Shown: in pieces, positions 1-7,046 of the stretch
Numbering within the stretch: the first letter of the stretch is position 1
Layout of the letters: every line of letters starts with the position of its first letter
Assembly: GCA_035545535.1 (NCBI GenBank)
Contig: DASZYF010000147.1
Coordinates: 1 to 13,511, forward strand
DNA: 13,511 nucleotides
Direction: 5' to 3'
DNA from: DASZYF01 sp035545535
GTDB taxonomy: Bacteria; Actinomycetota; Actinomycetes; Mycobacteriales; CAJCIY01
The notes under the pieces: generated by a model
The model's database searches: none
What the model was told of the DNA's origin: nothing
What the model saw: the letters and a program-made list of their open reading frames with translations, nothing else
Translations under genes and position numbers: made by a program

Positions 1-432
1 GGCCGCATCCACCACTGCATGCGGGCCATCGGCGGTGCCGAGCGAGCGCTGGACCTCATGGTCCGCCGGGCCAAGAGCCGCGTCGCGTTCGGCGGCCCGC
101 TCGCCGACCAAGGCCTGGTCCAGGCCGCCATCGCCGAGTCGCGCATCGAGATCGAGCAGGTCCGTCTGCTCACGCTCAAGACGGCCTGGCTCATCGACAA
201 GCACGGAGCGAAGGGCGCCCGGGTCGAGATCGCTGCCATCAAGGTCGCGGCCGCCCGGGTCGCGTGCGCGGTGATCGATCGCGCCATCCAGGTGCACGGC
301 GGGATGGGCGTCAGCGAGGACACCGTGCTGCCCAAGCTCTACGGCTGGCACCGGGCGATGCGGCTGTTCGACGGGCCGGACGAGGTGCACCTGCGCACCG
401 TCGCCAAGGCCGAGCTGCGCGGTTCGGTCTGA
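1..432 (+). CDS. Acyl-CoA dehydrogenase, ACAD10/11-like, C-terminal part (5' end outside window)
   Basis: The frame is open from the first base, so the gene begins upstream; 143 C-terminal residues are visible. The family oxidises acyl-CoA thioesters to 2-enoyl-CoA using FAD and passes electrons to electron-transfer flavoprotein. Seen: RIHHCMR followed by IGGAERAL at the start of the C-terminal helical domain; FGGPLADQGLVQ; the FAD-contact segment QVHGGMGVSED; and near the end FDGPDEVHLRTVAK. RIHHCMR and DGPDEVHL are typical of the ACAD10/ACAD11-like branch. In medium-chain enzymes the last segment reads YEGTNEI with the catalytic Glu, and here that position is Asp, as in ACAD11-like proteins. 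Its stop codon shares one base with the next start (TGATG), so it is translationally coupled to the following dehydrogenase. Family assignment is strong; the substrate is unknown. Confidence 0.93.
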   Translation, partial: GRIHHCMRAIGGAERALDLMVRRAKSRVAFGGPLADQGLVQAAIAESRIEIEQVRLLTLKTAWLIDKHGAKGARVEIAAIKVAAARVACAVIDRAIQVHGGMGVSEDTVLPKLYGWHRAMRLFDGPDEVHLRTVAKAELRGSV

Positions 433-1217
433 TGGCCGCCCACGCGTCCTTCGACTTCACCGGCACGAACGTCGTCGTCACCGGAGCCAGTCGCGGCATC
501 GGCGCCGCCTGCGTGCGCGCCTTCGCCGGGGCCGGTGCCCGCGTTGCCCTGGTGGCGCGCAGCACCGCGGACATGGAGGCGATCGCGGCACAGATCGGCG
601 GCGACCCGATCGTCATCACGGCCAACCTCACGGCCGAGGATGACGTCCGCCGCGTCGCCGACGAGGTCGTCGACCGCATGGGGGCCGTCGACGTCCTGGT
701 CAACAACGCCGGCATGGGATGGAACCAGCCGGCCGACGCCATCACACCGAAGCGCCTCGACCTGCAGCTCGACCTCAACCTCCGCAACGTCATCCTGCTG
801 ACGTCGTGGCTGGCACCTTCGTTGATCGAACGCCGCGGGTCGGTCGTGAACATGTCCTCGATCGCCGCGTGGAGCGGGGGTACCGAGCAGGCGGTCTACG
901 CGGCGACCAAGGGTGCGCTCAACTCGCTCACGGCGAACCTCGGGCGCACGTGGGGACCCCACGGGGTGCGGGTGAACGGGATCGCTCCCGGCTTCACCGA
1001 CACCGACATCTGGGCCGCGCTGCGGACGACGCTCGGTGAGGCGGGCTACGAGGAGTTCGTCGCCACCGTCACGAGGTCGATCCCGCTGCGACGATGGGCG
1101 TCCTCGGAGGAGATGGCGCAGGTCGCGTTGTTCCTCTGCTCCGACGCGGCGTCCTACGTCACGAGCCAGACACTGATCGTCGACGGCGGCTGCGGCCCGA
1201 TGCCCGAGGGGACTTGA
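432..1217 (+). CDS. Short-chain dehydrogenase/reductase (classical SDR, first of two)
   Basis: A 261-aa NAD(P)-dependent oxidoreductase, the normal length for a classical SDR. Motifs seen: the nucleotide-binding TGASRGIG at about residues 17-24, NNAG at 91-94, the catalytic Ser143 in NMSS, and Tyr156/Lys160 in YAATK. VNGIAPGFTDT and a C-terminal VDGG close the Rossmann fold. The start was chosen at the ATG that overlaps the upstream stop by one base; the frame is open further upstream, but the SDR fold begins here. In an operon with an acyl-CoA dehydrogenase it most plausibly oxidises a 3-hydroxyacyl-CoA or another secondary alcohol, but this is inferred from context. No FabG-specific feature allows a firmer substrate call. 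It is followed after 14 nt by a second SDR. Confidence 0.93.
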   Translation: MAAHASFDFTGTNVVVTGASRGIGAACVRAFAGAGARVALVARSTADMEAIAAQIGGDPIVITANLTAEDDVRRVADEVVDRMGAVDVLVNNAGMGWNQPADAITPKRLDLQLDLNLRNVILLTSWLAPSLIERRGSVVNMSSIAAWSGGTEQAVYAATKGALNSLTANLGRTWGPHGVRVNGIAPGFTDTDIWAALRTTLGEAGYEEFVATVTRSIPLRRWASSEEMAQVALFLCSDAASYVTSQTLIVDGGCGPMPEGT

Positions 1218-1231
1218 GGCAGGGTGATCGC

Positions 1232-1999
1232 ATGACCGTCCCACCGCCGTTCGACCGCTACAGCCTCAAGGATCGGGTCGCGCTCGTCACGGGCGGGAGC
1301 CGCGGGCTCGGCCGCGAGATGGTGCTCGCGTTCGCGCAGGCCGGAGCCGACGTCGTCATCGCGAGCCGCTCGCTCGAGACCTGCCAGGAGGTGGCCGCCG
1401 AGGTCACCGCGACCACCGGGCGACGTGCTCTCCCCTACGCGTGCCACGTCGGCCGGTGGGACGAGCTCCCGGGCCTGGTCGATGCCGCGTACGAGGAGTT
1501 CGGCAAGGTCGACGTCCTCGTGAACAACGCGGGCATGTCGCCGCTCTACCCGAACCTGCTCGACCTGTCCGAGAAGCTGTTCGACACCGTCCTGAACCTC
1601 AACCTGAAGGGCCCGTTCCGGCTCGCGGCCCTCGTCGCCAGCCGCATGGTCGAGCACGGCGGCGGCTCGATCATCAACGTCAGCACCACCGGTTCGATCC
1701 GCCCCGACCCGTCGTTCGTGCCGTACGCCGCGGCGAAGGCCGGGCTCAACACGTTGGCCCAGAGCCTGGGGCTCGCCTTCGGTCCGACGGTCCGCGTGAA
1801 CACGCTGATGGCCGGTCCGTTCCTGACCGACGTCAGCAAGGCGTGGGACCTCGACGCCGTCAACGCGGGCGCGCAGCGTCACATGCTCAAGCGCGTCGGT
1901 GAGCCGTCGGAGATCGTCGGCGCGGCGCTCTTCCTCGCGAGCGATGCCTCGAGCTTCACCACCGGGTCGACGCTGCGCGCCGACGGCGGCATCCCCTAG
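1232..1999 (+). CDS. Short-chain dehydrogenase/reductase (classical SDR, second of two)
   Basis: A 255-aa classical SDR in the cytoplasm. Motifs: TGGSRGLG at residues 20-27, NNAG at 98-101, Tyr165/Lys169 in YAAAK, and a C-terminal ADGG. The start ATG has AGGGTGA a few bases upstream, and the N-terminus, in which RVALVTGG closely follows residue 14, suits the family. Counting the usual 13 residues back from Tyr165 lands on Thr152 (INVSTTGS), where classical SDRs have Ser; Ser151 is the neighbour, so the catalytic hydroxyl may be Thr. It follows the first SDR by 14 nt and ends the upstream operon before a 94-bp gap with its own promoter. Having two SDRs suggests two successive or stereochemically different alcohol/ketone steps (inference). 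Substrate not determined. Confidence 0.93.
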   Translation: MTVPPPFDRYSLKDRVALVTGGSRGLGREMVLAFAQAGADVVIASRSLETCQEVAAEVTATTGRRALPYACHVGRWDELPGLVDAAYEEFGKVDVLVNNAGMSPLYPNLLDLSEKLFDTVLNLNLKGPFRLAALVASRMVEHGGGSIINVSTTGSIRPDPSFVPYAAAKAGLNTLAQSLGLAFGPTVRVNTLMAGPFLTDVSKAWDLDAVNAGAQRHMLKRVGEPSEIVGAALFLASDASSFTTGSTLRADGGIP

Positions 2000-2093
2000 C
2001 GACTCCCGCACGATTTTCTTCGTCTCATGGGTTGACGTTATTGGCGGACCCGCTCTAGGTTCACGGGACCCGAAGCCGGAGCCAGGGAGTGCG
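2000..2093 (+). promoter_or_regulatory. Promoter region of the amidohydrolase-CaiB operon
   Basis: This short, relatively AT-richer gap holds TTGACG (2032-2037) and TAGGTT (2056-2061) separated by 18 bp, a good match to a primary-sigma promoter. Transcription would start near 2068. A Shine-Dalgarno-like AGGGAG (2084-2089) precedes the ATG at 2094. A 7-bp direct repeat GGACCCG occurs at 2046-2052 and 2066-2072, exactly 20 bp apart and bracketing the -10 element; it could be a regulator site or chance. The hexamers are seen directly; promoter activity is inferred. Confidence 0.65.
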
Positions 2094-3284
2094 ATGCGTC
2101 TGTCCGCCGTGTCCGCCGACTCGCACGTGAACGAACCACCCGACCTGTTCGTGACACGCCTCCCGGCCCACCTGCGCGATCGCAGCCCGCACTGCATCGA
2201 TCTGCCGAACGGCGGCCAAGCCTGGGTGATCGAGGACGTGCCGGACCCGATGCCGCTCGGCCTCACCGCGGTGAACTTCCGCGCGCAGAAGCGCTTCGAC
2301 CGTTCCAACTACAAGGACAAGTTCCTCGAGTACCGGGACGGCGAGGGCCGCGGCGTGCGGTTCGACGACATCCTCGCGGGTTCGTTCGACCCCGCGGCGC
2401 GGCTGCGCGAGCAGGACGAGGACAGCGTCGATGCCGAGGTGCTGTACGCGAGCCCGACCGTGTGGGCGGGGGTGAAGGCCACGCAGGACCCCGAGCTGCG
2501 GCTCGCGTGCTTCCGCGCGTACAACGACTGGATCGCCGAGTTCAGCGCGGTGTCACCGGACCGGTTGATCGGCGTCGGTCTCATCCCGAACACCGGCATC
2601 GAGGACGCGGTGTCCGAGCTGCGCCGATGCACCACCGAGCTGCGGCTGCGCACGGTCGCGCTCGAGAGCTATCCGTCGGGGTCGCCCGACAGCCCGTCGG
2701 CGGTCGACGACCGCTTCTGGCAGACCGCCGTCGACCTCGGCGTGCCCATCTCGCTGCACACGACGTTCACGTTCCCTCCGAACGCGGGACAGCTGTTCGC
2801 GAAGGGCGACACCAGCGTCGGCGCCAGCATGGCCAGGGGCAGCTACGACCGGGTGCTCGAGAACCTGATCCTCACCGGGGTGTTCGACCGCTTCCCGTCG
2901 CTGATGTTCGTGGGGGCAGAGGTCAACGGCGGCTGGCTGCCCTACTACCTCGAGCAGTTCGACCGCAGCTACCGGCGGCACGGCCCGTCGCTCGGCCTCG
3001 ACCTCGAGCTGCTCCCCAGCGAGTACTTCCACCGCAACTCGAAGGTCACGTTCATCATCGACCAGATGGCGGTCGACAGCCGCCACCTCATCGGTGTCGA
3101 CAACCTCATGTGGTGCAGCGACTTCCCGCACTCCATCAGCAACTGGCCGATCGATGTCGACATCGCGCTGCAGCAGATGGTCGACATCAGCGCGTCCGAG
3201 CGCAGCCGCCTGCTCTGGCGCACCTGCGCGGACCTCTACGGCCTCCCGTACGACCCGCCGACGTCCCTCGCGAGCCTGCCGTGA
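2094..3284 (+). CDS. Amidohydrolase family 2 (COG2159-type metal-dependent hydrolase/decarboxylase)
   Basis: A 396-aa TIM-barrel metalloenzyme of the amidohydrolase superfamily. This branch includes decarboxylases and C-C hydrolases such as ACMSD and gamma-resorcylate decarboxylase, but none can be named here. Expected metal/active-site positions are all present: Asp9 and His11 in SADSHVNEP, His222 in ISLHTTF at the end of the middle strand, Glu276 in GAEVNGGWLPY, and Asp343 in WCSDFPH with His346 near it. The segment FRAYNDWIAEF followed by IGVGLIPNTG is typical of actinobacterial members. The ATG is chosen because it follows AGGGAG and begins directly at the first barrel strand; the frame is open further upstream through the promoter gap. 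It heads a five-gene operon and its stop overlaps the start of a degenerate homologue by 4 nt. The substrate is probably a carboxylated or ring-cleaved CoA-pathway intermediate (inference). Confidence 0.92.
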   Translation: MRLSAVSADSHVNEPPDLFVTRLPAHLRDRSPHCIDLPNGGQAWVIEDVPDPMPLGLTAVNFRAQKRFDRSNYKDKFLEYRDGEGRGVRFDDILAGSFDPAARLREQDEDSVDAEVLYASPTVWAGVKATQDPELRLACFRAYNDWIAEFSAVSPDRLIGVGLIPNTGIEDAVSELRRCTTELRLRTVALESYPSGSPDSPSAVDDRFWQTAVDLGVPISLHTTFTFPPNAGQLFAKGDTSVGASMARGSYDRVLENLILTGVFDRFPSLMFVGAEVNGGWLPYYLEQFDRSYRRHGPSLGLDLELLPSEYFHRNSKVTFIIDQMAVDSRHLIGVDNLMWCSDFPHSISNWPIDVDIALQQMVDISASERSRLLWRTCADLYGLPYDPPTSLASLP

Positions 3285-4381
3285 CGGTGCTGTGGTCGGC
3301 CGGATCGCTCGCCGTCCCGCCCGCGGACCTGTTCGCCGAGACCGGCGGTCCCGCGCTGCGCGTCACCGAGGCCGGCCCCCAGTGGGTCGCGGGCGACGTC
3401 GCCGCGCCGCTGCACCTCGCGCCCCGCCTCCTCGTGGGCGGGCCCGGCCGAGCCGACCACGCCGAGGTGCTCGAGCGCCTCGCCACGCTGGAGGGGCGAC
3501 GGGCGGTGCAGGTCGCCGACGGCCTCGCGGGCGAGGTGCTCCACCCGGACCCGGCTCTGCTGACGGCCCTGGCCGCGAGCAGCGACGTCCTCGCGTCGGC
3601 GCGCGCGTTCAACGCCTGGATCGCCGCCTTCGCCGACAGCTCGGAGGGCGCCGTCGCCGGGGTCGGGATCATCCCGGCCACCGGGCTGGACGACGCGCTG
3701 CGCGTCCTCGCCGAGTGCCACCAGGCCGGCCTGCGCGGTGTCACCCTCACCCATCCGCCGGCCGGACCCGGCACCGCGCCGGGCGGTGAGGCCCTCGCGT
3801 TCTGGACCCTCGCGGCCGAGCAGGGCACCGTCGTGTGCGTCAACGCGGCGTTCGGCGGTGCGCCGCTCGTCGACGGTCCCGTGGTCGCGCCGGGCCGTCC
3901 GGCGGCGGTCGCGGGCTTCCTCCCGCGCCTCGCCTTCGCGGGCGTGCTGGACCAGGTCGCCGGCCTGCGGCTCCTGTGCGTCAACCTCGAGGCGGGCTGG
4001 CTGCCGTACGTGCTCGAGTCCACGGACACGAACTACCTGCGCACCGCCGGGACCCGCACGTTCCAGCTGCCCGACCCGGACGCGCTGCCGAGCGAGTACC
4101 TGCGGCGCGTGCTGTGGTGCACCTTCTCCGAGGACCGCTTCGCCGTGCTCCACCGGGCGTTCTTCGGCGAGCACCACCTCCTGTGGTCGGGGGCGCTGCC
4201 CTCCGACGTCTCGAGCTGGCCGGACGACGAGCAAGCGGGCCACCGCATGTGCGCGGGGCTCGACGACGCGGCGGTTGCCCGACTGCTCGGCGACACGTGC
4301 CGGCGACTGTTCCGGCTGCACGGCGCCGCTCCCCTGACCGGGGAAGAGGTCGAAGCCTTCGCCCGCCCCGTGCTGGCCTGA
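3281..4381 (+). CDS. Degenerate amidohydrolase homologue, predicted non-catalytic partner
   Basis: A 366-aa protein that aligns end to end with the gene before it (shared anchors: SAxS at the N-terminus, PxxDLF, AFNAWIAAF, AGVGIIPATG, EAGWLPYVLE, LPSEYLRR, SSWP). Every metal or active-site position of that neighbour is replaced: Asp9 to Gly8, His11 to Leu10, His222 to Asn188, Glu276 to Asn235, Asp343 to Ala305, His346 to Ser308. It is about 30 residues shorter, mostly between the first strand and the AFNAWIAAF segment. The frame is intact over 1.1 kb with normal codon use, so it is not a decaying pseudogene. The GTG start overlaps the previous stop (GTGA), implying translational coupling and near-equal production. 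The likeliest role is a structural or regulatory subunit of a hetero-oligomer with the active copy (inference). It cannot be a conventional metal-dependent hydrolase. Confidence 0.85.
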   Translation: MTVLWSAGSLAVPPADLFAETGGPALRVTEAGPQWVAGDVAAPLHLAPRLLVGGPGRADHAEVLERLATLEGRRAVQVADGLAGEVLHPDPALLTALAASSDVLASARAFNAWIAAFADSSEGAVAGVGIIPATGLDDALRVLAECHQAGLRGVTLTHPPAGPGTAPGGEALAFWTLAAEQGTVVCVNAAFGGAPLVDGPVVAPGRPAAVAGFLPRLAFAGVLDQVAGLRLLCVNLEAGWLPYVLESTDTNYLRTAGTRTFQLPDPDALPSEYLRRVLWCTFSEDRFAVLHRAFFGEHHLLWSGALPSDVSSWPDDEQAGHRMCAGLDDAAVARLLGDTCRRLFRLHGAAPLTGEEVEAFARPVLA

Positions 4382-4384
4382 TCC

Positions 4385-4705
4385 GTGGAGCTCACCGGCA
4401 CCTGGACGGCAGTGTGCCCCCTGGAGGAGCTCACCGGCCCGAAGCGCTTCCTGGTCGGCGGTCGGGCGATCGTCGTGTGGCGCACGGACTCCGGACGCCT
4501 CAGCGCGCTCGACGACCGGTGCCCGCACCAGAGCACGGCCCTGTCGAGCGGCACCGTGGTCGACGAGGAGCTCATCTGCGTCGGCCACGGCTGGTCGGTG
4601 GGCATCGACGGCTGGTGCGACCTCGCCGGCGCCGGGACCCGGTCGCACCCGGTCGAGGAGCGTGACGGCGTCGTCCACGTGCTGGCCGCGGTGCACAGTG
4701 GCTGA
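4385..4705 (+). CDS. Stand-alone Rieske [2Fe-2S] ferredoxin
   Basis: A 106-aa single-domain protein. The Rieske cluster motif is complete: Cys46-Pro-His48, then 16 residues, then Cys65-x-x-His68, with GW after the second His. The second half reads CVGHGW where most bacterial proteins of this type have CPWHGW, so the usual Pro-Trp of the cluster-binding loop is missing. No signal peptide or membrane helix is seen, which fits a cytoplasmic ferredoxin of the oxygenase or nitrite-reductase small-subunit type rather than the bc1 type. A GTG start is forced because an in-frame stop lies 4 nt upstream. The gap to the upstream gene is 3 nt and its end overlaps the next gene by 8 nt. No terminal oxygenase or ferredoxin reductase is encoded in the window, so its partner is either elsewhere or one of the operon enzymes. 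Confidence 0.9.
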   Translation: MELTGTWTAVCPLEELTGPKRFLVGGRAIVVWRTDSGRLSALDDRCPHQSTALSSGTVVDEELICVGHGWSVGIDGWCDLAGAGTRSHPVEERDGVVHVLAAVHSG

Positions 4706-7046
4706 GCCGTCGGCACCGCCGTCGGCGCTCGCGGGCGTCCGCGTCCTCGCGTTCGCCACCACGATGGCCGGGGCCGTCTCGACGATGCTGCTCGCCGACC
4801 ACGGGGCCGAGGTCGTCCTCGTCGAGCCCCCCGGCGGGTCACGCCTGCGCGACGGGGCTGCGCACGCGGTGTGGAACCGCGGCAAGCGCAGCGTGGTGCT
4901 CGACCTCGAGGTCACGGCCGATCGCGAGGTCGCCCGCCGGCTGGCGGCCGGTGCCGACGTCGTCGTCGACGACACGCCGGTCGGGCACCTCGCCGCGCAC
5001 GGCCTCTCCGCGACCGACGTCACCGCGGCCAACCCCGACGTCGTCTGCACGTCGATCTCGCCGTACGGCCTCACCGGGCCGTGGCGCGACCGGCCGGGCA
5101 ACGCGACGTCGGTCGCCGCGTTCCTCGGTGTCATGGCCGAGTGGAGCGGCGCCCGTGAAGGGCCGATCTTCCTCGGTCACCCGGCCCTCGAGTACGGCAC
5201 CGCGCTGCTCGCGACCATCGGGGCGTTGAGCGCGCTGCGGGCGCGGGTGCTCGACGGGACCGGTGACCACGTCGACGTGTCCCTCCTCGACGGGGCGCTC
5301 GCGCTGTACCCGATGAACTGGTGGAGCGAGCGGGCCGAGTCCTCCATCGAGGCGAAGAGCACGGGCGGCCAGCTGTCGTTCGGCAACAAGCGGCTGCTGC
5401 TCCGGTCGCTCGAGTGCGCCGACGGCACGCTCCTGCAGCTGCACACCGGTTCGGCCGGTGGGTTCGACCGCGCGATGCGGGTGTTCGGCCTCGACCACCT
5501 GATCGCGCCCGCGCAGGGCCCGATCGACATGGCGAGCGACCTGTCCGACGACGAGGTCGCCGTGCTGCGGGACCGGCTTCCCGCGATCCTGCGCAGCCGG
5601 ACGCGCGACGAGTGGCTGCGCCTGCTGTGGAGCAACGAGATCGCCGCGCTGCCCATCCAGGCTCCCGGCCTCGTGCTCGACGACGACCAGGTGCGCTACG
5701 CCGGGGTCGTCGTCGGACTGACCGACCCGGAGCTCGGCGACATCGAGGTGGTCGGCCCCGTCGTCGGGCTGTCCGAGACACCGGGTGCGGTGCAGGGCGC
5801 CGCCCCCCTGCTCGACGCGGACGGTGCCGCGCTGCGAACACGAGGCTGGGTGAGCCCGGGCCTCGAACGCGGCCGCGGAGCCGCGCCGCTGGCGCGTCCG
5901 CTCGACGGCGTGCGGATCCTCGAGCTCTCCACGTTCTTCGCGGCGCCCTACGGGAACCGGTTGCTGTCCGACCTGGGGGCCGCGGTGGTGAAGCTCGAAG
6001 CGATCCACGGCGACCCGATGCGTCCGCTCACGCAGTTCTTCGAGGGAGCGAACCGCGGGAAGGAGGGGGTCGCCGCGGACCTCAAGAACCCGGCGATCGC
6101 CCCGGTGCTGCGCTCGCTGGTGCAGGCGGCCGACGTCGTGCAGCACAACCTCCGGCCCGGTGTGGCGGAGCGGTTGGGGATCGATGCCGCGTCGCTGCGC
6201 GCCATCAACCCCGGGCTCGTCTACCACTACTCGCCGGGCTTCGGCGCCGCGGGTCCCAAGTCCATGTTGCAGAGCTTCGCGCCGCTGCAGGCCGGCTTCG
6301 TCGGACAGCTCGTCGTCGGCGCCGGCGCGGGCAACCCCCCGCACCCCGTCTTCGGCAACGAGGACTACTACAACGGCCTGCTCGGCGCCTGCGGGTGCCT
6401 CGTCGCGCTGCTCCACCGCGAACGGACCGGCCGCGGCCAGGTGGTGGAGACGCCCCAGCTGCACTCCTCGGTGCTCACGACCTCGGAGTTCTACAAGCAG
6501 GCCGGGTCCGTGCGCAGCGCTCTCCCCACCCTGGACTCCGGTCTCTTCGGCTGGTCGGCGGTCCACCGCATCTACCAGACGCTCGACGGATGGATCTGCG
6601 TCGCGGGGGACGGTCCCGCCGCGCTCGCCGACCTCGCGGTCACCGTCCTCGGCCGCGCCGCGGATCCGGTCAACACCGAGGTCGACGGTGATCTGGCCCA
6701 GCTCCTGACCTACGCGTTCGTGGGCCGGACGACGGAGGACTGGCTCGCGCAGCTCCGCACGACGACGTTGGTGGTCGAGCCCGTCCGCGAGACGTCGTGG
6801 CTCGCCAGCGGCTGCTGGACCGATCCGGACCTGCTCGCGGCGGGCCGCATCGTCGCCCTCGATCACCCCGTGTTCGGACCGATCCGCATCGTCGGCGACC
6901 TCGTGCACTCCGCGCGGCGCTCCCCCGGAGGCAAGGGCCGCGCCCCCCTCCTCGGCGAGCACACCGCACCGGTCCTCACCGCGCTCGGTCTGGACCAGAA
7001 GGTGCAGGACGAGCTCGCCGCCGACGGCGCGGTCCGGGCGCGCTGA
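4698..7046 (+). CDS. Two-domain CaiB/BaiF family CoA-transferase (fused tandem)
   Basis: A 782-aa protein made of two complete class III CoA-transferase domains, each usually a separate protein of about 400 aa. Domain 1 (about residues 10-390) starts with LAGVRVLAF and has the internal VSPYGLTGPW-like segment ISPYGLTGPW. Domain 2 (about 400-770) starts PLDGVRILEL and carries TGRGQVVE. Class III enzymes move CoA between acids through an Asp-bound mixed anhydride. Counting back from the TGRGQ-type anchor, domain 2 has Asp556 in GNEDYYNG at the catalytic place, whereas domain 1 has Glu165 in ALEYGTALL. One domain may therefore be the main catalyst. The GTG at 4698 is preferred: it starts just before the first domain strand and overlaps the Rieske stop by 8 nt; an ATG at 4662 would add 12 residues. 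Its stop shares one base with the next ATG. Confidence 0.88.
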   Translation: MAEPSAPPSALAGVRVLAFATTMAGAVSTMLLADHGAEVVLVEPPGGSRLRDGAAHAVWNRGKRSVVLDLEVTADREVARRLAAGADVVVDDTPVGHLAAHGLSATDVTAANPDVVCTSISPYGLTGPWRDRPGNATSVAAFLGVMAEWSGAREGPIFLGHPALEYGTALLATIGALSALRARVLDGTGDHVDVSLLDGALALYPMNWWSERAESSIEAKSTGGQLSFGNKRLLLRSLECADGTLLQLHTGSAGGFDRAMRVFGLDHLIAPAQGPIDMASDLSDDEVAVLRDRLPAILRSRTRDEWLRLLWSNEIAALPIQAPGLVLDDDQVRYAGVVVGLTDPELGDIEVVGPVVGLSETPGAVQGAAPLLDADGAALRTRGWVSPGLERGRGAAPLARPLDGVRILELSTFFAAPYGNRLLSDLGAAVVKLEAIHGDPMRPLTQFFEGANRGKEGVAADLKNPAIAPVLRSLVQAADVVQHNLRPGVAERLGIDAASLRAINPGLVYHYSPGFGAAGPKSMLQSFAPLQAGFVGQLVVGAGAGNPPHPVFGNEDYYNGLLGACGCLVALLHRERTGRGQVVETPQLHSSVLTTSEFYKQAGSVRSALPTLDSGLFGWSAVHRIYQTLDGWICVAGDGPAALADLAVTVLGRAADPVNTEVDGDLAQLLTYAFVGRTTEDWLAQLRTTTLVVEPVRETSWLASGCWTDPDLLAAGRIVALDHPVFGPIRIVGDLVHSARRSPGGKGRAPLLGEHTAPVLTALGLDQKVQDELAADGAVRAR

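Noticed and set aside
3281..4381. Calling the second amidohydrolase a pseudogene
   Set aside because: There is no frameshift or stop over 1.1 kb, codon use matches its neighbours, and the start is coupled to the upstream gene. Only catalytic residues are lost.
3236..5134. 632-codon minus-strand open frame opposite the degenerate amidohydrolase, Rieske and CaiB genes
   Set aside because: Low-complexity composition and no domain. It runs across three well-supported plus-strand genes, as expected from high GC at third positions.
4839..6962. 707-codon minus-strand open frame opposite the double CaiB gene
   Set aside because: Antisense shadow; the plus strand encodes two clear CoA-transferase domains.
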